Part shown: in pieces, positions 42,401 through 51,978 of the stretch
How positions within the stretch are numbered: position 1 is the stretch's first letter
Layout: every line of letters begins with the position of its first letter
Notes under the pieces: generated by a model
What the model was told of the DNA's origin: nothing
The model's input: only the letters and a program-made list of their open reading frames with translations
Databases searched by the model: none
Source: Xiphophorus maculatus
Taxonomy: Eukaryota > Chordata > Actinopteri > Cyprinodontiformes > Poeciliidae
Length of the DNA stretch: 64,000 nt
NCBI RefSeq assembly: GCF_002775205.1
Contig: NC_036454.1
Span: forward strand, 8,437,882-8,501,881
Direction: 5' to 3'
Made by a program: the position numbers and the translations under genes

Positions 42401-45400
42401 ATGAAAATTATGTTGGTGGAGCCATGTTCCACTCTTTACTTCATTTTTTCTCTCTATAAATAAGTCAAAGATGAAAACAGAATGGAAAAGCTGTGACTCA
42501 AAATGTCAAGTATAGCCCTGATGTTTCCACAGAATTTACTGTAACAGTGAACATCACAGCCACTAAAGAACTGAACTCTTAGAATTGGTAATCAGCAGGT
42601 GTGACCAGATCTAATAGATGCAGGAGTTTTGGCCGTTTGCTGGTTCGACCGGACCAAAGTTGCAACATTTGTTTTATTTTCAGCTGGTGCAGTTCGCTTT
42701 CACACTATGTCAAAAGAATCAACTTACTTCTTCATAAAATGTAAACAACATGGAGTTGAGTCAGATTGTAGGATTTCTGTTTGGTTGTCTGTAAAAGATC
42801 ACATGCCATCTTTTCCTCTAGCGTTAGACTCACACATTTGTTTTAGTTGTATTTACCCAGAATGCCCTGCACTGCAGTCCATTTCCAGCTTGGAAATGCA
42901 AGAGAGGTCTCTGCATTCACTTATGCATTCGAACTGCACCAGAGTTCACTTCAACCAAAGTGAGCTCAAAGCTTTTAGGTGGACCAGAGATTGATTTTTT
43001 GGTCCACATCAGAGTTCGGCTAAGCATTCACACCTCCCCAAACAAAATGGACTTTCTAGACAAACTAAATTGAGCTTGATTAAAGCAGACTAAACAGGGC
43101 TGGTGTGAATGCAACCTGATTGTTGCTGATCATCAGGGTTAGGGAACCATTTAGTTGCTAATATTACCAATAATGGAAGTTTCAACAAATTTACCCTACG
43201 GTCAGAATGTGCAATGCTTAAAAAAAATAGACAAAAATAAAAATAAGAGCTTCAATCTGGGACTTTTCGGGTCTCAGTTAGCATAGCAAATGCTAAAGTT
43301 CCTAAAAGAGCATCTAGGAATAGACTGAAGAAGGATGTCTTGTTTGGGAAGCTTGTCAGAAAAATAAAAAAAACCATCTTGGCAGCAAGATTAAAGTTTG
43401 CAAAGTTGCATCTGAATGGACCACGTGTCTTCTGGAATAATGTTTATTTCAGGTGAAAAGGTTTTTCTTAAATTCAAACACATCACTGCAAGCATCTAAT
43501 TCAAGCTGTTAAGCATGGTGGAAGAAGAGTGATAATTTGGAGCCACAAGATGTGGGTTTCTTGCAGTCATTAATCAACCACAACATCATCTGCATAAAAA
43601 AGTCTTCAACATTTTAGCAAAAAACCAGCCCAAATTTGGTTATCAGTGTTGAAAATGATTGCTGAACACAATAGCAAATGTAAGGCATGATGGCTGGAAA
43701 GACAATAATCAAAAGGTTGCAATGGACCAATCAAAGTCCACACCTCAATCTGATTTAAAGGTCGTGGTAAGACTTTCAGTGAGATATGCAGAAACTTTAA
43801 TTAACTGAAGCGATGCTGCAAAGGCGAGTGGGCCAGTGTTCCTTCACAGTGATGTGAAAGTGTTTGTTCTGTGTTTCTTTTTTGTTTGAGTTTTGTTTTT
43901 ACACAGAGATTTGGATTTCTTTGTAATTAGATGTAATGATTATAAACAGAAGTCCTTATTGCAATAAGTTTAATCAAAATCAAATGAATTTCTATCATCT
44001 ACCAGAAGATTGATTCCTGATTTTTTTATATCTAGTGGGAAAGCTTTTAATTTAATGAAAAATCTGTGTTTCATAAAGTAAATGTAAACAAAAAGAGATC
44101 AGCCAGAATGTCTGTCTTGCAGTGAATCCTTTTTTTAACTTCTATCTGAGCTATTTTAGTTAGCATTTTAGCACAAGCAGGCAGATTAACCTGAAACAAG
44201 TTCATAAAGTTTTAAAAAAAATGCAAACAGGCAATGAAAAGGGTTTTGTTTGCTGCTTAAATCAAGTGGCATTGATGAAGAGATCAAGCCCAAGCCTGTT
44301 TGTTATTTCACGTTAGAGTTTAACTCAATGTGAATTTCCTTTCACAATGTTTTGTGGATATATACATCTGGTGCACATATATGAATCTTATTGCCAAAAT
44401 AGTAAAACAGTTTGATTTAGACGGCGATAATGCAAAGTTATGATAAAAATAGGTAAGCCCAACGAACTGTAAGAATTTGCATTTGAATTTAAGTGGAAAT
44501 CTAGTTTAGAAATCCTTAAAAAGCAGCACAATGTGGGACAGAAACAATGTGCTCTCATTCTTTAAATAAAGTTCACTAAACATCATTAAAAGTGACAAAC
44601 AACTCTATTTATATTAGGAATACATTATTTCAGGACAATAAGTAATTGAGATGCCATTGCTGAAGATTACAATATTTGATATAATTTATGATTAACCTAC
44701 ATATTTGTAACTCTATTTGTTTCTAATTTCAGAATGTCTCCACCACACAGCATAAGGTTTGGTATCTTAACCACTAAAAATATATATCAGCTGTAAGTCT
44801 GAAACAAATAATTGTGATTAATCAATTATTGCAATAATCTTCAACTAATTTAGTAACTGATTAATCATTGATTGGAGCAAACTGACTCTAAAAAAGGACA
44901 CTTGCTAAAAAACCCCCCAGCATAATCAGAGCAGTGATTAAACCAAAACTGTACAGAATATACCTACATTTAAGATGCAGACACCTTTAAATATGTTTTA
45001 CCGAAAGTTTCTCAAATGGCCAATTTAGCTTCACCCGGTTCAAATTCACTAAGCGAAACCTATATTAATGCATTTTAAGCAATAAAATGTTTATTTTATT
45101 ATTTAAAAATTAATTTAATTATTTGTTTATTTGCCTCTTTTCATGTGTTTCTAACACTGCATAAAAAAGCCAAAAAGGTTAATGAAAAATCTGCAAAATG
45201 TGACAATATTTTTGTCCGATTAATCCACTAATCATCAAGATACTCAATAGAATAAATCGGTTACTAAAATAATTGTTAGTTGCAAACTAAGGAATCCTAC
45301 CAAATTACAGTGATTTTACATAATGTGCAGCTCTAACTTAGACCAGATTTATAGTAGTGATTGACGCCCAAGACAAATAAAACTGACAGCAATACTTAAT

Positions 45401-48400
45401 TTCCGCATATATGAAATAAGCATATTTGCTTAGCTAAAGAACAAAGAGCGTTAGCAAACAGTGGCATCCAAGTGATCCTTTCAGTTCCTCTAACAGCTGA
45501 TTCTATCAGGAAACAGGGACTTTGAAGAGATCCTTCCCACCGTTGCACAGTTATGCAAAAACAGGGTCTGTATCGGCCAGTCCACCTACAGCACTGTTTA
45601 TATATTTATTTACAACCGCAGGTGACATCACCAGACTGTAAGAGTCCTGATTTGCATAAAAGACTTTACATTTTGATGATGCGTCTTTTTTATTTGTAGA
45701 AAAGTTTCTTTATCTGCCTTTTTCCTCCGAAAGTAGCTTTTCCTTTACAAATGTGCGCAAAGCTTTGTTGATATTTAGCTAATGTCTAAAAAAAAAAAAA
45801 ACACACACAATTTCCCAAATGTGGTGTTTTCATTAAATAAGAAATGCAATTGGGAGCGAAGGATGTAAACAGTTATAAGATATATTCATATTTCAGCAAC
45901 AGTGCTAATATGTATACATATATAACATTTCAGCCGATTACAGTTTATTTTCTTAAAAAGTAATTAAATTATTTGCTTAATTGCATCTTTTAATGAATTT
46001 CTAATATTGTATAAAAATGTTTAAAAAGTTAAATGAAAACTCTGCAGAATGTGCCAAACTTTTTTTATCCAATTGTCAGAGAATAATCAATGAGTGAAAA
46101 AATTGTTAATTGCAGACCTAAATGGCCAAATAACCTAAATAACAGACCTCATCATTCAATAATTTAGCAACACACTTTTTAATTGAAATTGATTATTTTG
46201 TTGATGTATGGCTTTTGATTAACCAGACCCTGCAGTTCAATTTTAACTGAGTCCCAACATTAATTTTGACACAGATACAATAAAGTAAAGAGTCCAGATG
46301 GAAACTCCTCAACTTTCTTTAACCTATATCTGTTACCTAGCAGTCATTGGAGTGGTTGTTTGCCTCCATGTTTGTTTCAACTCACCTCTTCTCTGGATTT
46401 GAACCACTGGTACTGGACAGGAGATTTCCCCACTGCATGGCAGCTGAGACGCAGATTGTGGCCACAAATTAGAGCTACGGACTGCGGCTGAATGAGGATC
46501 TGTAATGCTATGGAACCAAACAAAATGAAAAACATAAAAAGTTTATTGGAAATTACGTTTAGTCAACACTACATGGATTGTGTTCACTGCTATATATCTC
46601 TTAAAGAAAACTTCTCGTTTCCTCTTTAAAAAAACCCAAACTGACTGAGCTCTTCTTCTAATCACGTGTGTGCAGAGCAGTACTCTCCACAGCCTGTGTG
46701 TTGCCACATGAGTCATAAACTCCTCTTTAAGCTAAATAAGGACAACAAAGAGCTCTGGAATACTTCACAACAAACAGTAATAAAAGGTTAGCGTCCGTTT
46801 CTCAGCACCTGGTGGTTTCAGGCACTGCAGGGCGTCCGAGTTGCCCAGAGTTTGGAGGTAGTCCATGAGGTGACCAGTAGTGCAGCCTCGCTCTCCCATG
46901 AGCCTCAGCAGCGTCAGGCTGGGGCTGCCTTCCACCTCCAGCACCCTGAGGGAACACATCTCCATGTCGTCTGAACTACAGGACGAAAGAAAAGGACAAA
47001 CTCTGATTAATAATCCAGATTAATCTTTATTATTCAAATAATCGTCGCATAATTTAGTAATCGATTAATCACTAACTGGAGGATAAAGACTGAAAAAACA
47101 GTATTCAGAGCAGTAATTCAGCCAAAACTGTACAAAACATATATACATTTTGCATTTAAGATAAAAAAAACAACTTTTGTCTGTAATATCTTCTACACAG
47201 AACTCCAGAAGTGGCCCAGTTTTAGCTTCATTTTAATTTTGATTATCTTATCGTTTCTTCCAGTCTTTTCTCTTTCTGTTGATGACACTGAATGAAAAAA
47301 GGCTCAGCTCTGGTGCTCTCCACTGACCTCTGTCTTCCTCATTTCCTTAGTGAAATGTCCAGCGCACACTACACGATCTTAGAGTTGTTGGCCGATTGTC
47401 GACCCATTTTCAAAACCTGAGAGACAACACATGAGCCGACAGAAATCCTAGGAATAACGGTGTGATCGGTTCGTTCCTCCCCTGTGGTGTCCAACAATGG
47501 GCACAAAATAATCACTACTAGTCCAGTGAACTAATTTTAAAACCAGGCATTAATCAATGCTTTACTGCAATCTACCTGCAATGCATGTGGCTAGTGTCAG
47601 CGTAAAGTCCTGACTGAATGAAAATCATTAGAACCTATTTACATCACGTTAACGAAGAACAGCTGAAAAGTTACCAGGTTTATCAACTGCGGTAGCAATT
47701 TCGCTCCAACTCCTCCTCTTGTCATTTCTATATCTTTGCATGAAATATGCATAGATTTGCATATTTCATGTTGTTTCCACATATCATCTCCAATGTCCGC
47801 TGGACTTGGGGTTGCTCTGTGTCAGCTGTTTGGTATTCCCCTCAGAAAGCACGAAGGGGAATCCACGCTTTCTGATTGGCTACCTGTCATATTCAACAGG
47901 CTGCATTAATGCTCCCAGTCGGGGAAAACCCTGATTTGGATCAGATCTACCGTAACACAATACACACTACAGGATGATCGGTTACAAAATCGCAAGCAAC
48001 AATTTTAGAACGGCCAACGTTCTAAGATTGTCGTAAGAGGAAAACTGGGGCAAAAAATCATGTAGTGTGAATTATTGCATCAGGTAGTCGGATGTGCCCG
48101 TCTTCTCTATTTAAATCTAATTATTACTGAAGGGCAATGTAGTATACAGATTTCATAATCTGCCATCTTTTGGTTGAATGCAGTATTTATTTACACTTTA
48201 GCTTTATGTTTAGTTTTTATTCAAGTGCGTTTTTTGTTAATGGAGACTGAGAATCCATTTTATTTTTGTTTTTAGTTGTTTTATTTTGTTTATCAATTCC
48301 ACTGTTTAGTGTTCTTTTGAAAATAAAGTGCATCTATCTTTGGCAGGAAATCGCATGCATTATTACGTCATTTCCATTAAATCAGTGTACAAAGGTCTTC

Positions 48401-49630
48401 AAACAATATTATCATTTATCGCAATAATTTTTTGAGACAATTAATCGCTCAGCAAAATTTGTTATCATGACAGGCCTAGTTACAAGTATTTTTAGCTGCA
48501 GATGCATCCTTTGCTTCATATGATTAAGCGTACAGCAAAAGAATTATGTTAACACATTTTAAGCAATAAACCCTTTATCTTTCCTGTTTAAAAAGGAATT
48601 GAATTATTTGCTTATTAATATTTTAATACATCTCTAATATTGTGTCAAATAAGTTTAAGTTGTTAAATGAAAACTATGCACATTGTGACAATTTTTTATC
48701 CAATTAATCGTCAGAATAATCCTTAATCAACCAAAATGCAAAAAATACAACTCAGTATTTGATAACTTATCACAAACATTATTTTACAGTGGCTCACAAA
48801 ACTGTAGATGCCCCTGATGAAATGTCAGATTTTTGTGATCCAAAAAAATTAAACCATGACAGACTTCAGCAATCCCACATCTTGATTTGAGAATATTTGC
48901 AAAAGTTCTCTAACTATATTTTCACACATCGTTAGAGAACCTGAGTCTGGTAGACTTGGTTTGATTGGGGAAGTTGTGAAGCGGGACGGTGGGGGGCACT
49001 CTGAAAGTAGTCCGCCCAGGGCACCAAAGCTAGGACCGCCCCTGACCCCAAAATACTTTTACTCTTCCACCTGGGGTAGGACCTGTTTCAGACCAGAAGA
49101 CACTAATCTTTTCCAGCTTGGATTTGGAGGTGCTTAATTTCAAACTTTGATTTTGTTTTTGTAAAACTACTTTTAACTGATTTTAATGTATGCTTGGACT
49201 CGCTGTGACATCCCTCTTTATCTTCAAGCAAAACTGACTTTTATTTTGAGCTTCTCATAATCTCATCCTCAGTTACATCTTAAGTAATGCCAGGGAATGA
49301 TGCAGTTTACTCTAGGCATGCTTAGTGCAAGTATTTATGTCTGATCATGGCAAAACACATTTCAAGCTTTTAATGCATATTCAGTTTTCACAAGATGAAT
49401 TATATCTATACACAAACTGTAAATTTATTATTTTTAACTGCACATAAAAGCACAAACAGTTAAAAGTAATTTTCAGCATACCTGACTTTAAACCGCCTGT
49501 CACTGCTCACGATCTCTCCAAGTTTTCGCCATCCTTTATTGCTCGATTTATCCAACACCTCACAAAGTTTCTTCACAGTCGACTCCTTTAACGAGTTGAT
49601 TTTCGTAGATCTCTCCAGAGAGTCCGACAT
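27416..49630 (-). CDS. malt1: MALT1 paracaspase (16 exons)
   Basis: MALT1 is the arginine-specific cysteine protease and scaffold of the CARD-BCL10-MALT1 complex that drives NF-kB signalling. Exons: 49482-49630, 46809-46975, 46386-46507, 42239-42386, 41557-41741, 40439-40535, 39112-39135, 38980-39024, 36506-36709, 31607-31784, 30725-30796, 30508-30635, 29545-29694, 28879-29036, 28660-28785, 27416-27901. All phases match; 812 residues (human 824). The start has an in-frame TAG six codons upstream. Domain order: death domain about 10-105; two Ig domains about 106-290; paracaspase about 313-530 with DKVALLIGN, catalytic His388 in YYAGHGYEN and Cys437 in LLDMCRKR, 49 residues apart as in human; then KGKQALEIRSSLSE and a third Ig-like region. 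A TPEETG motif lies where human has a TRAF6 site. The last exon ends in a His/Ser/Pro-rich tail. The donor of exon 14 (CTG|GTCTGC) is weak. Confidence 0.96.
28080..28434. mobile_element. CACTGCAAAAACA MITE, copy 3
   Basis: Full-length: starts CACTGCAAAAACACAAAAC, ends TTGTGTTTTTGCAGT, with inverted halves around about 28,250. In the last malt1 intron. Confidence 0.82.
29081..29350. repeat. Dispersed TTAATCGATTAAT-type repeat, copy 1
   Basis: It contains GTGATTAATCAATTAGTAAAATAATCGTCAACTA-type words. Similar sequence recurs at about 44,800-45,300, 45,940-46,130, 47,005-47,230 and 48,540-48,770, all within malt1 introns. No ends are clear. Confidence 0.55.
29763..30320. repeat. GGGACCTATTATG-type dispersed element, copy 1
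   Basis: It shares GTTTGGGTCTCAACTGCTTCTAAAA, GTTACCTAGCAAC, TTTGGTCAGCTGGTTTTAC and AGTGACAAGACGCC-type runs with copies at 30,925 and 60,852. It lies in a malt1 intron. Confidence 0.7.
30925..31590. repeat. GGGACCTATTATG-type element, copy 2
   Basis: Shares CAATAAGTTCATGTTTTTGG, TTGCCTAGCAACC and GTGCAGAAGACTCTACTAAT with copy 1. It lies in malt1 intron 10, immediately 3' of the exon carrying both catalytic residues. Confidence 0.7.
31985..32345 (+). pseudogene. Decayed LINE (L2/CR1-like) reverse transcriptase tail
   Basis: Frames read LKNISRLKEIMSQQDLEKLI then AFIFNGTDYYNSVFTG and LQLIQNAA, the thumb region of L2/CR1-like LINE polymerases. At least one frameshift and an internal deletion of the following part are visible. 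It lies in a malt1 intron, antisense to the gene. Confidence 0.65.
34491..34713. mobile_element. 223-bp hAT MITE with perfect 8-bp duplication
   Basis: It starts CAGGGGTCTCAAACTCCAGT and ends with the inverse, ACTGGAG-like CTGGAGTTTGAGACCCCTG. ATCTAAAC occurs on both sides (34483-34490, 34714-34721), the 8-bp duplication expected of hAT. No coding capacity. Confidence 0.93.
35307..35807. repeat. 48-bp minisatellite, about 10 copies
   Basis: Ten units contain GAAACTGTGGAGTACTCA, TCTAGACCAATACTACATCA. Variants differ by C/T at two sites (ACTCACTAT or ACTCATTAT; CATTATTTAG or CATTACTTAG), the first clustering in the later units. The frame stays open through all copies on the plus strand but has no ATG. 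Degenerate relatives of the unit occur at 35,085-35,130 and 35,860-35,890. Confidence 0.95.
36090..36500. repeat. LINE-type 3' tails and C-rich repeat end
   Basis: TTGTATTGCCTTGTTGCTGA followed by a GTGCTATATAAATAAAA tail (36,107-36,150) and a second, diverged copy (GAATTGCCTTGTTGTTGAAA, 36,448) resemble 3' ends of fish LINEs. Family not assigned. Confidence 0.45.
38980..39135 (-). other. malt1: Two in-phase microexons of malt1 (24 and 45 nt)
   Basis: Exon 7 (39112-39135) encodes DDIYAIGG and exon 8 (38980-39024) encodes DSCELFLNSLPEQLY. Both start and end in phase 1 and have good acceptors (TTCTTTAG, AATGTAG) and donors (GAG|GTAGGA, ACG|GTGAGT). They lie between the second Ig domain and the paracaspase domain, where human MALT1 has its alternatively spliced exon 7. 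Either or both could be skipped without changing the frame. No clear PxExx-aromatic TRAF6 motif is visible in them. Confidence 0.75.
40670..41070. repeat. Possible MITE with GGTGGACGATATGG start
   Basis: It starts GGGGTGGACGATATGGACTT and ends in AAACGGTATGGTATG-like sequence with partial inverse matches (TTTATCATGATA / TATCAAGATAAAT). It lies in malt1 intron 5. Confidence 0.35.
41863..42226. mobile_element. CACTGCAAAAACA MITE, copy 4
   Basis: The right end TGTTGTGTTTTTGCAG is intact and sits 13 bp from the malt1 exon at 42,239-42,386; the left tip is decayed. Interior words CTTGTTATAACTGAAATAAT and CTTATTTGAAGT match the family. Confidence 0.75.
42620..43115. repeat. Probable palindromic MITE with TTCGACCGGACC / GGTGTGAATGCAACC ends
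   Basis: Inverted words around GGACCAAAG, CAGTTCGCTTTCACAC and their inverses GGTCCACATCAGAGTTCGG suggest a MITE. No duplication was confirmed. It lies in malt1 intron 3. Confidence 0.35.
43290..43830 (+). pseudogene. Tc1/mariner transposase fossil
   Basis: Broken frames give ILAARLKFAKLHLN-like, HGGRRVIIWSH and QWTNQSPHLNLI-like words, which correspond to the conserved middle and DD34E-preceding parts of Tc1 transposases. Many frameshifts and stops; long inactive. In malt1 intron 3. Confidence 0.6.
44790..46135. repeat. TTAATCGATTAAT-type repeats, copies 2 and 3, with other repeat pieces
   Basis: TTGTGATTAATCAATTATTG (about 44,812) and GTCAGAGAATAATCAATGAG (about 46,075) mark the two copies. 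Between them a fragment TTTTCATTAAATAAGAAATG (45,817) belongs to the family of the 16,323 element. No exon seen. Confidence 0.45.
47363..48070. mobile_element. Inverted-repeat element with CACACTACACGAT ends
   Basis: The left end GCACACTACACGATCTTAGA is imperfectly inverse to the right end ATCATGTAGTGTGA. Inner words GGCCGATTGTCG and CGGCCAACGTTCTAAGATTG are also partly inverse. No transposase. In malt1 intron 1. Confidence 0.6.
48370..49120. repeat. Mixed repeat fragments in malt1 intron 1
   Basis: Contains a TTAATCGTCAGAATAATC piece (about 48,700), a TTACAGTGGCTCACAAAACT start typical of a DNA-element end (48,785) and a GC-rich AGGACCGCCCCTGACC piece (49,030). None is complete. Confidence 0.35.
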
Positions 49631-50300
49631 GTTGGCTCCGGCTAACTACCGGCTTCTCCACACTAGTTTTAAACTTCACAAAAAGTCACATCGAGGCAGA
49701 AAGGTTGGAAAAAAAATTGATTTAACTTCCTTCCTGAAAGACACAGTGTAAGTGATACAGGCACACCTACCGCACCATGTTGGGTTTCCCCGTTTCAGAG
49801 GCTGTGGCTTGTTGTTACTGCCAAAGATCGTTTCTTTGTTTAGATGGAGCAGCGTGAGGGAACAAAATGTCACAATATTAGCAAGTATAATTGTTAACGG
49901 TTTGTTGTGAACACACGTCATATATAGATATATAGATGTAAATTGCAAAAGAAAACGCATTCATGTAATTTGCGCTAACTCTGTTGGTCAAAAGAATTTG
50001 AAAACATAGCTTTAAGCTTTTGCTAGCTGGCTAGCTAAGAACGTTAGCTAGCCAACGGACACTGGCCAAAACTCAGCACCGACATTTGTGTGTATTCATA
50101 GATTAATTAATCTAAAGGTGCTCAGATGATGCGCTGTAAATCACACACAGATCAAACTCGAGACTGCCAAAAACGCTTCAGGATTATTTTCTTTAAAAAC
50201 AGAAGGTGGTGAGTCATCTTGCTGTCGGTGCGCTCTTTGGCTGTGACCATTAAGTAGGAGGTGAAAGTAGCCTTTTTCTTCTTCTACTACTTCATATTTC
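49631..50300 (-). promoter_or_regulatory. Probable malt1 upstream region
   Basis: This stretch lies directly 5' of the malt1 start. I see no clear TATA box and no other gene. It includes a GCTAGC-rich partial palindrome at about 50,020-50,057. Assignment as promoter rests on position only. Confidence 0.3.
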
Positions 50301-50400
50301 TACGGAAGAGGATTAGGGCCACCGAAGAAAAAAAAAAAGAGTTCTGACTTTAAAGTCAGAACTCTCTTTTGTTTTCCAGTGGCCCTAATCCTCTTCCGTA
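50301..50400. mobile_element. 100-bp near-perfect palindrome (TACGGAAGAGG ends)
   Basis: It starts TACGGAAGAGGATTAGGGCC and ends with its inverse, GGCCCTAATCCTCTTCCGTA; the centre GAGTTCTGACTTTAAAGTCA is also palindromic. TATTTC flanks both sides (50295-50300, 50401-50406). The whole unit could fold into a single hairpin. It lies about 0.7 kb upstream of malt1. Confidence 0.9.
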
Positions 50401-50409
50401 TATTTCTCT

Positions 50410-51970
50410 CTAAACAACAAAACACATTTTACAGAACAGAGGCACCAAGAAGAAAGTATGGAGGTCCAAATTAAGATAAAGATACGAATGAATAAATTGT
50501 GTAGATATTTAATTCAAATTGTATGTACACACATTTCAAATATGTTCTTTATATAATTTATTTTACAAAATAAACTATGACCTGTGTAAATCATAAGTAA
50601 ATTTATAGACGTCAAGGTATTTCAATTATTATGCATACAAATTATATTTAACAGCAATTTAACAGTTATTTATTTATTCTATAGTATCAAATCTTACTTG
50701 AACCTATGAAAATGTTGTAAAAAAATTTAAACTGCAGCATTAACTGAGTTTAATGACTTGAGTATAGATCTATTAAGATATTCGTTCTACAACTAGTACA
50801 TACATTTTTTCATTATGTAAAGTGCTCAGGAAGTTTAGTCCAGCAGGGGGCCCAAATCATCTGTTTTGCCTCTGCTCAGTTAGATCGGCTATCTGCAACC
50901 AAAGAGCTTAATTTTTAACCTCAGTCCAGCACAATTAAACACTCCTGACCTTTTGAAAAGACAATTTTAATAAATATTTGTCTTGATTTGTTTTAGTTCT
51001 ATTCTTAGATTTCTAAACATCTATCCCTTTAAGATAGATGTTCTTTTGGTGGATTCTAATATTTGTGCAAAATTATGTAAATAAACATAATTTTAAACCT
51101 AAAGACAGGAAAAACATGTCTAAAAAATATCACTGGTGCTTTTAGTGCCATTCTTTGGAAATTCAATGCAATTATTCTACAAGAAAACTATTAAAACTTG
51201 CATTTGTAAATATATCCATATTTCAAAATATGAGTTCTTTATCATTTGTAGCCAAAGTTATAAAGATTCGATGAGCTACTTGTAGCTCTAGAGCTGAAGG
51301 TTGCTGACACCTGTGTGAGATATGCAAACTTTTTAAATTTTTTTGCTTTTCTTTTTTAGTGTAATATGCAATCTCTGCTGCGTAAATTTATACAGACCCA
51401 TTTAATTAATTGGAATATTACTGAAAAGCCCAGTTTTCAGGACATTTGCCACTAAGTGAAACATATCAAATTAATTACACAGATGGGGGGTTGTTTGTTT
51501 GTTGCCTTTGTTTCTGTTATGATTTACCACTTATAGGTAGTGAAAACATGGCATTTAAATTTTTAATAATAGATCAGACGATTAAAAAAAGTGGAGTGTC
51601 TTCAAGAGAAAACTGAGAGATACAAGAACCAACTATATGAGGCGAAGGTTGCCGTTTACACAACCTAATTCTGCAAAAACACAGAGGTGTTAAAACGAAG
51701 CTACAGCTTACTCTCCAATCCACAAATGCAGTATTTTGCACAAAATGGAGCCCAGAACAAGCATTGAGTGAATACACTGTATAGTAGATGGAAATAGTTT
51801 TGAGTCAGTTGATATTTCTTTGTTAATTTTTTTTTTGTTGGTCTAAAGTAGTATTTAAAATCTTTGGTTTTTATTTCCTGCAAACCGAAATTAACAAAAT
51901 TGACTAAATATAAACACTTGAAGTGTACTTGATTTTTTTTCTATGAGTCTGTACTATTTAAATTGAATCA
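50410..51970. other. AT-rich intergenic sequence, no recognised gene
   Basis: No exon with usable splice sites and no clear repeat ends were recognised in this stretch. Confidence 0.4.
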
Positions 51971-51978
51971 CTGAAATG

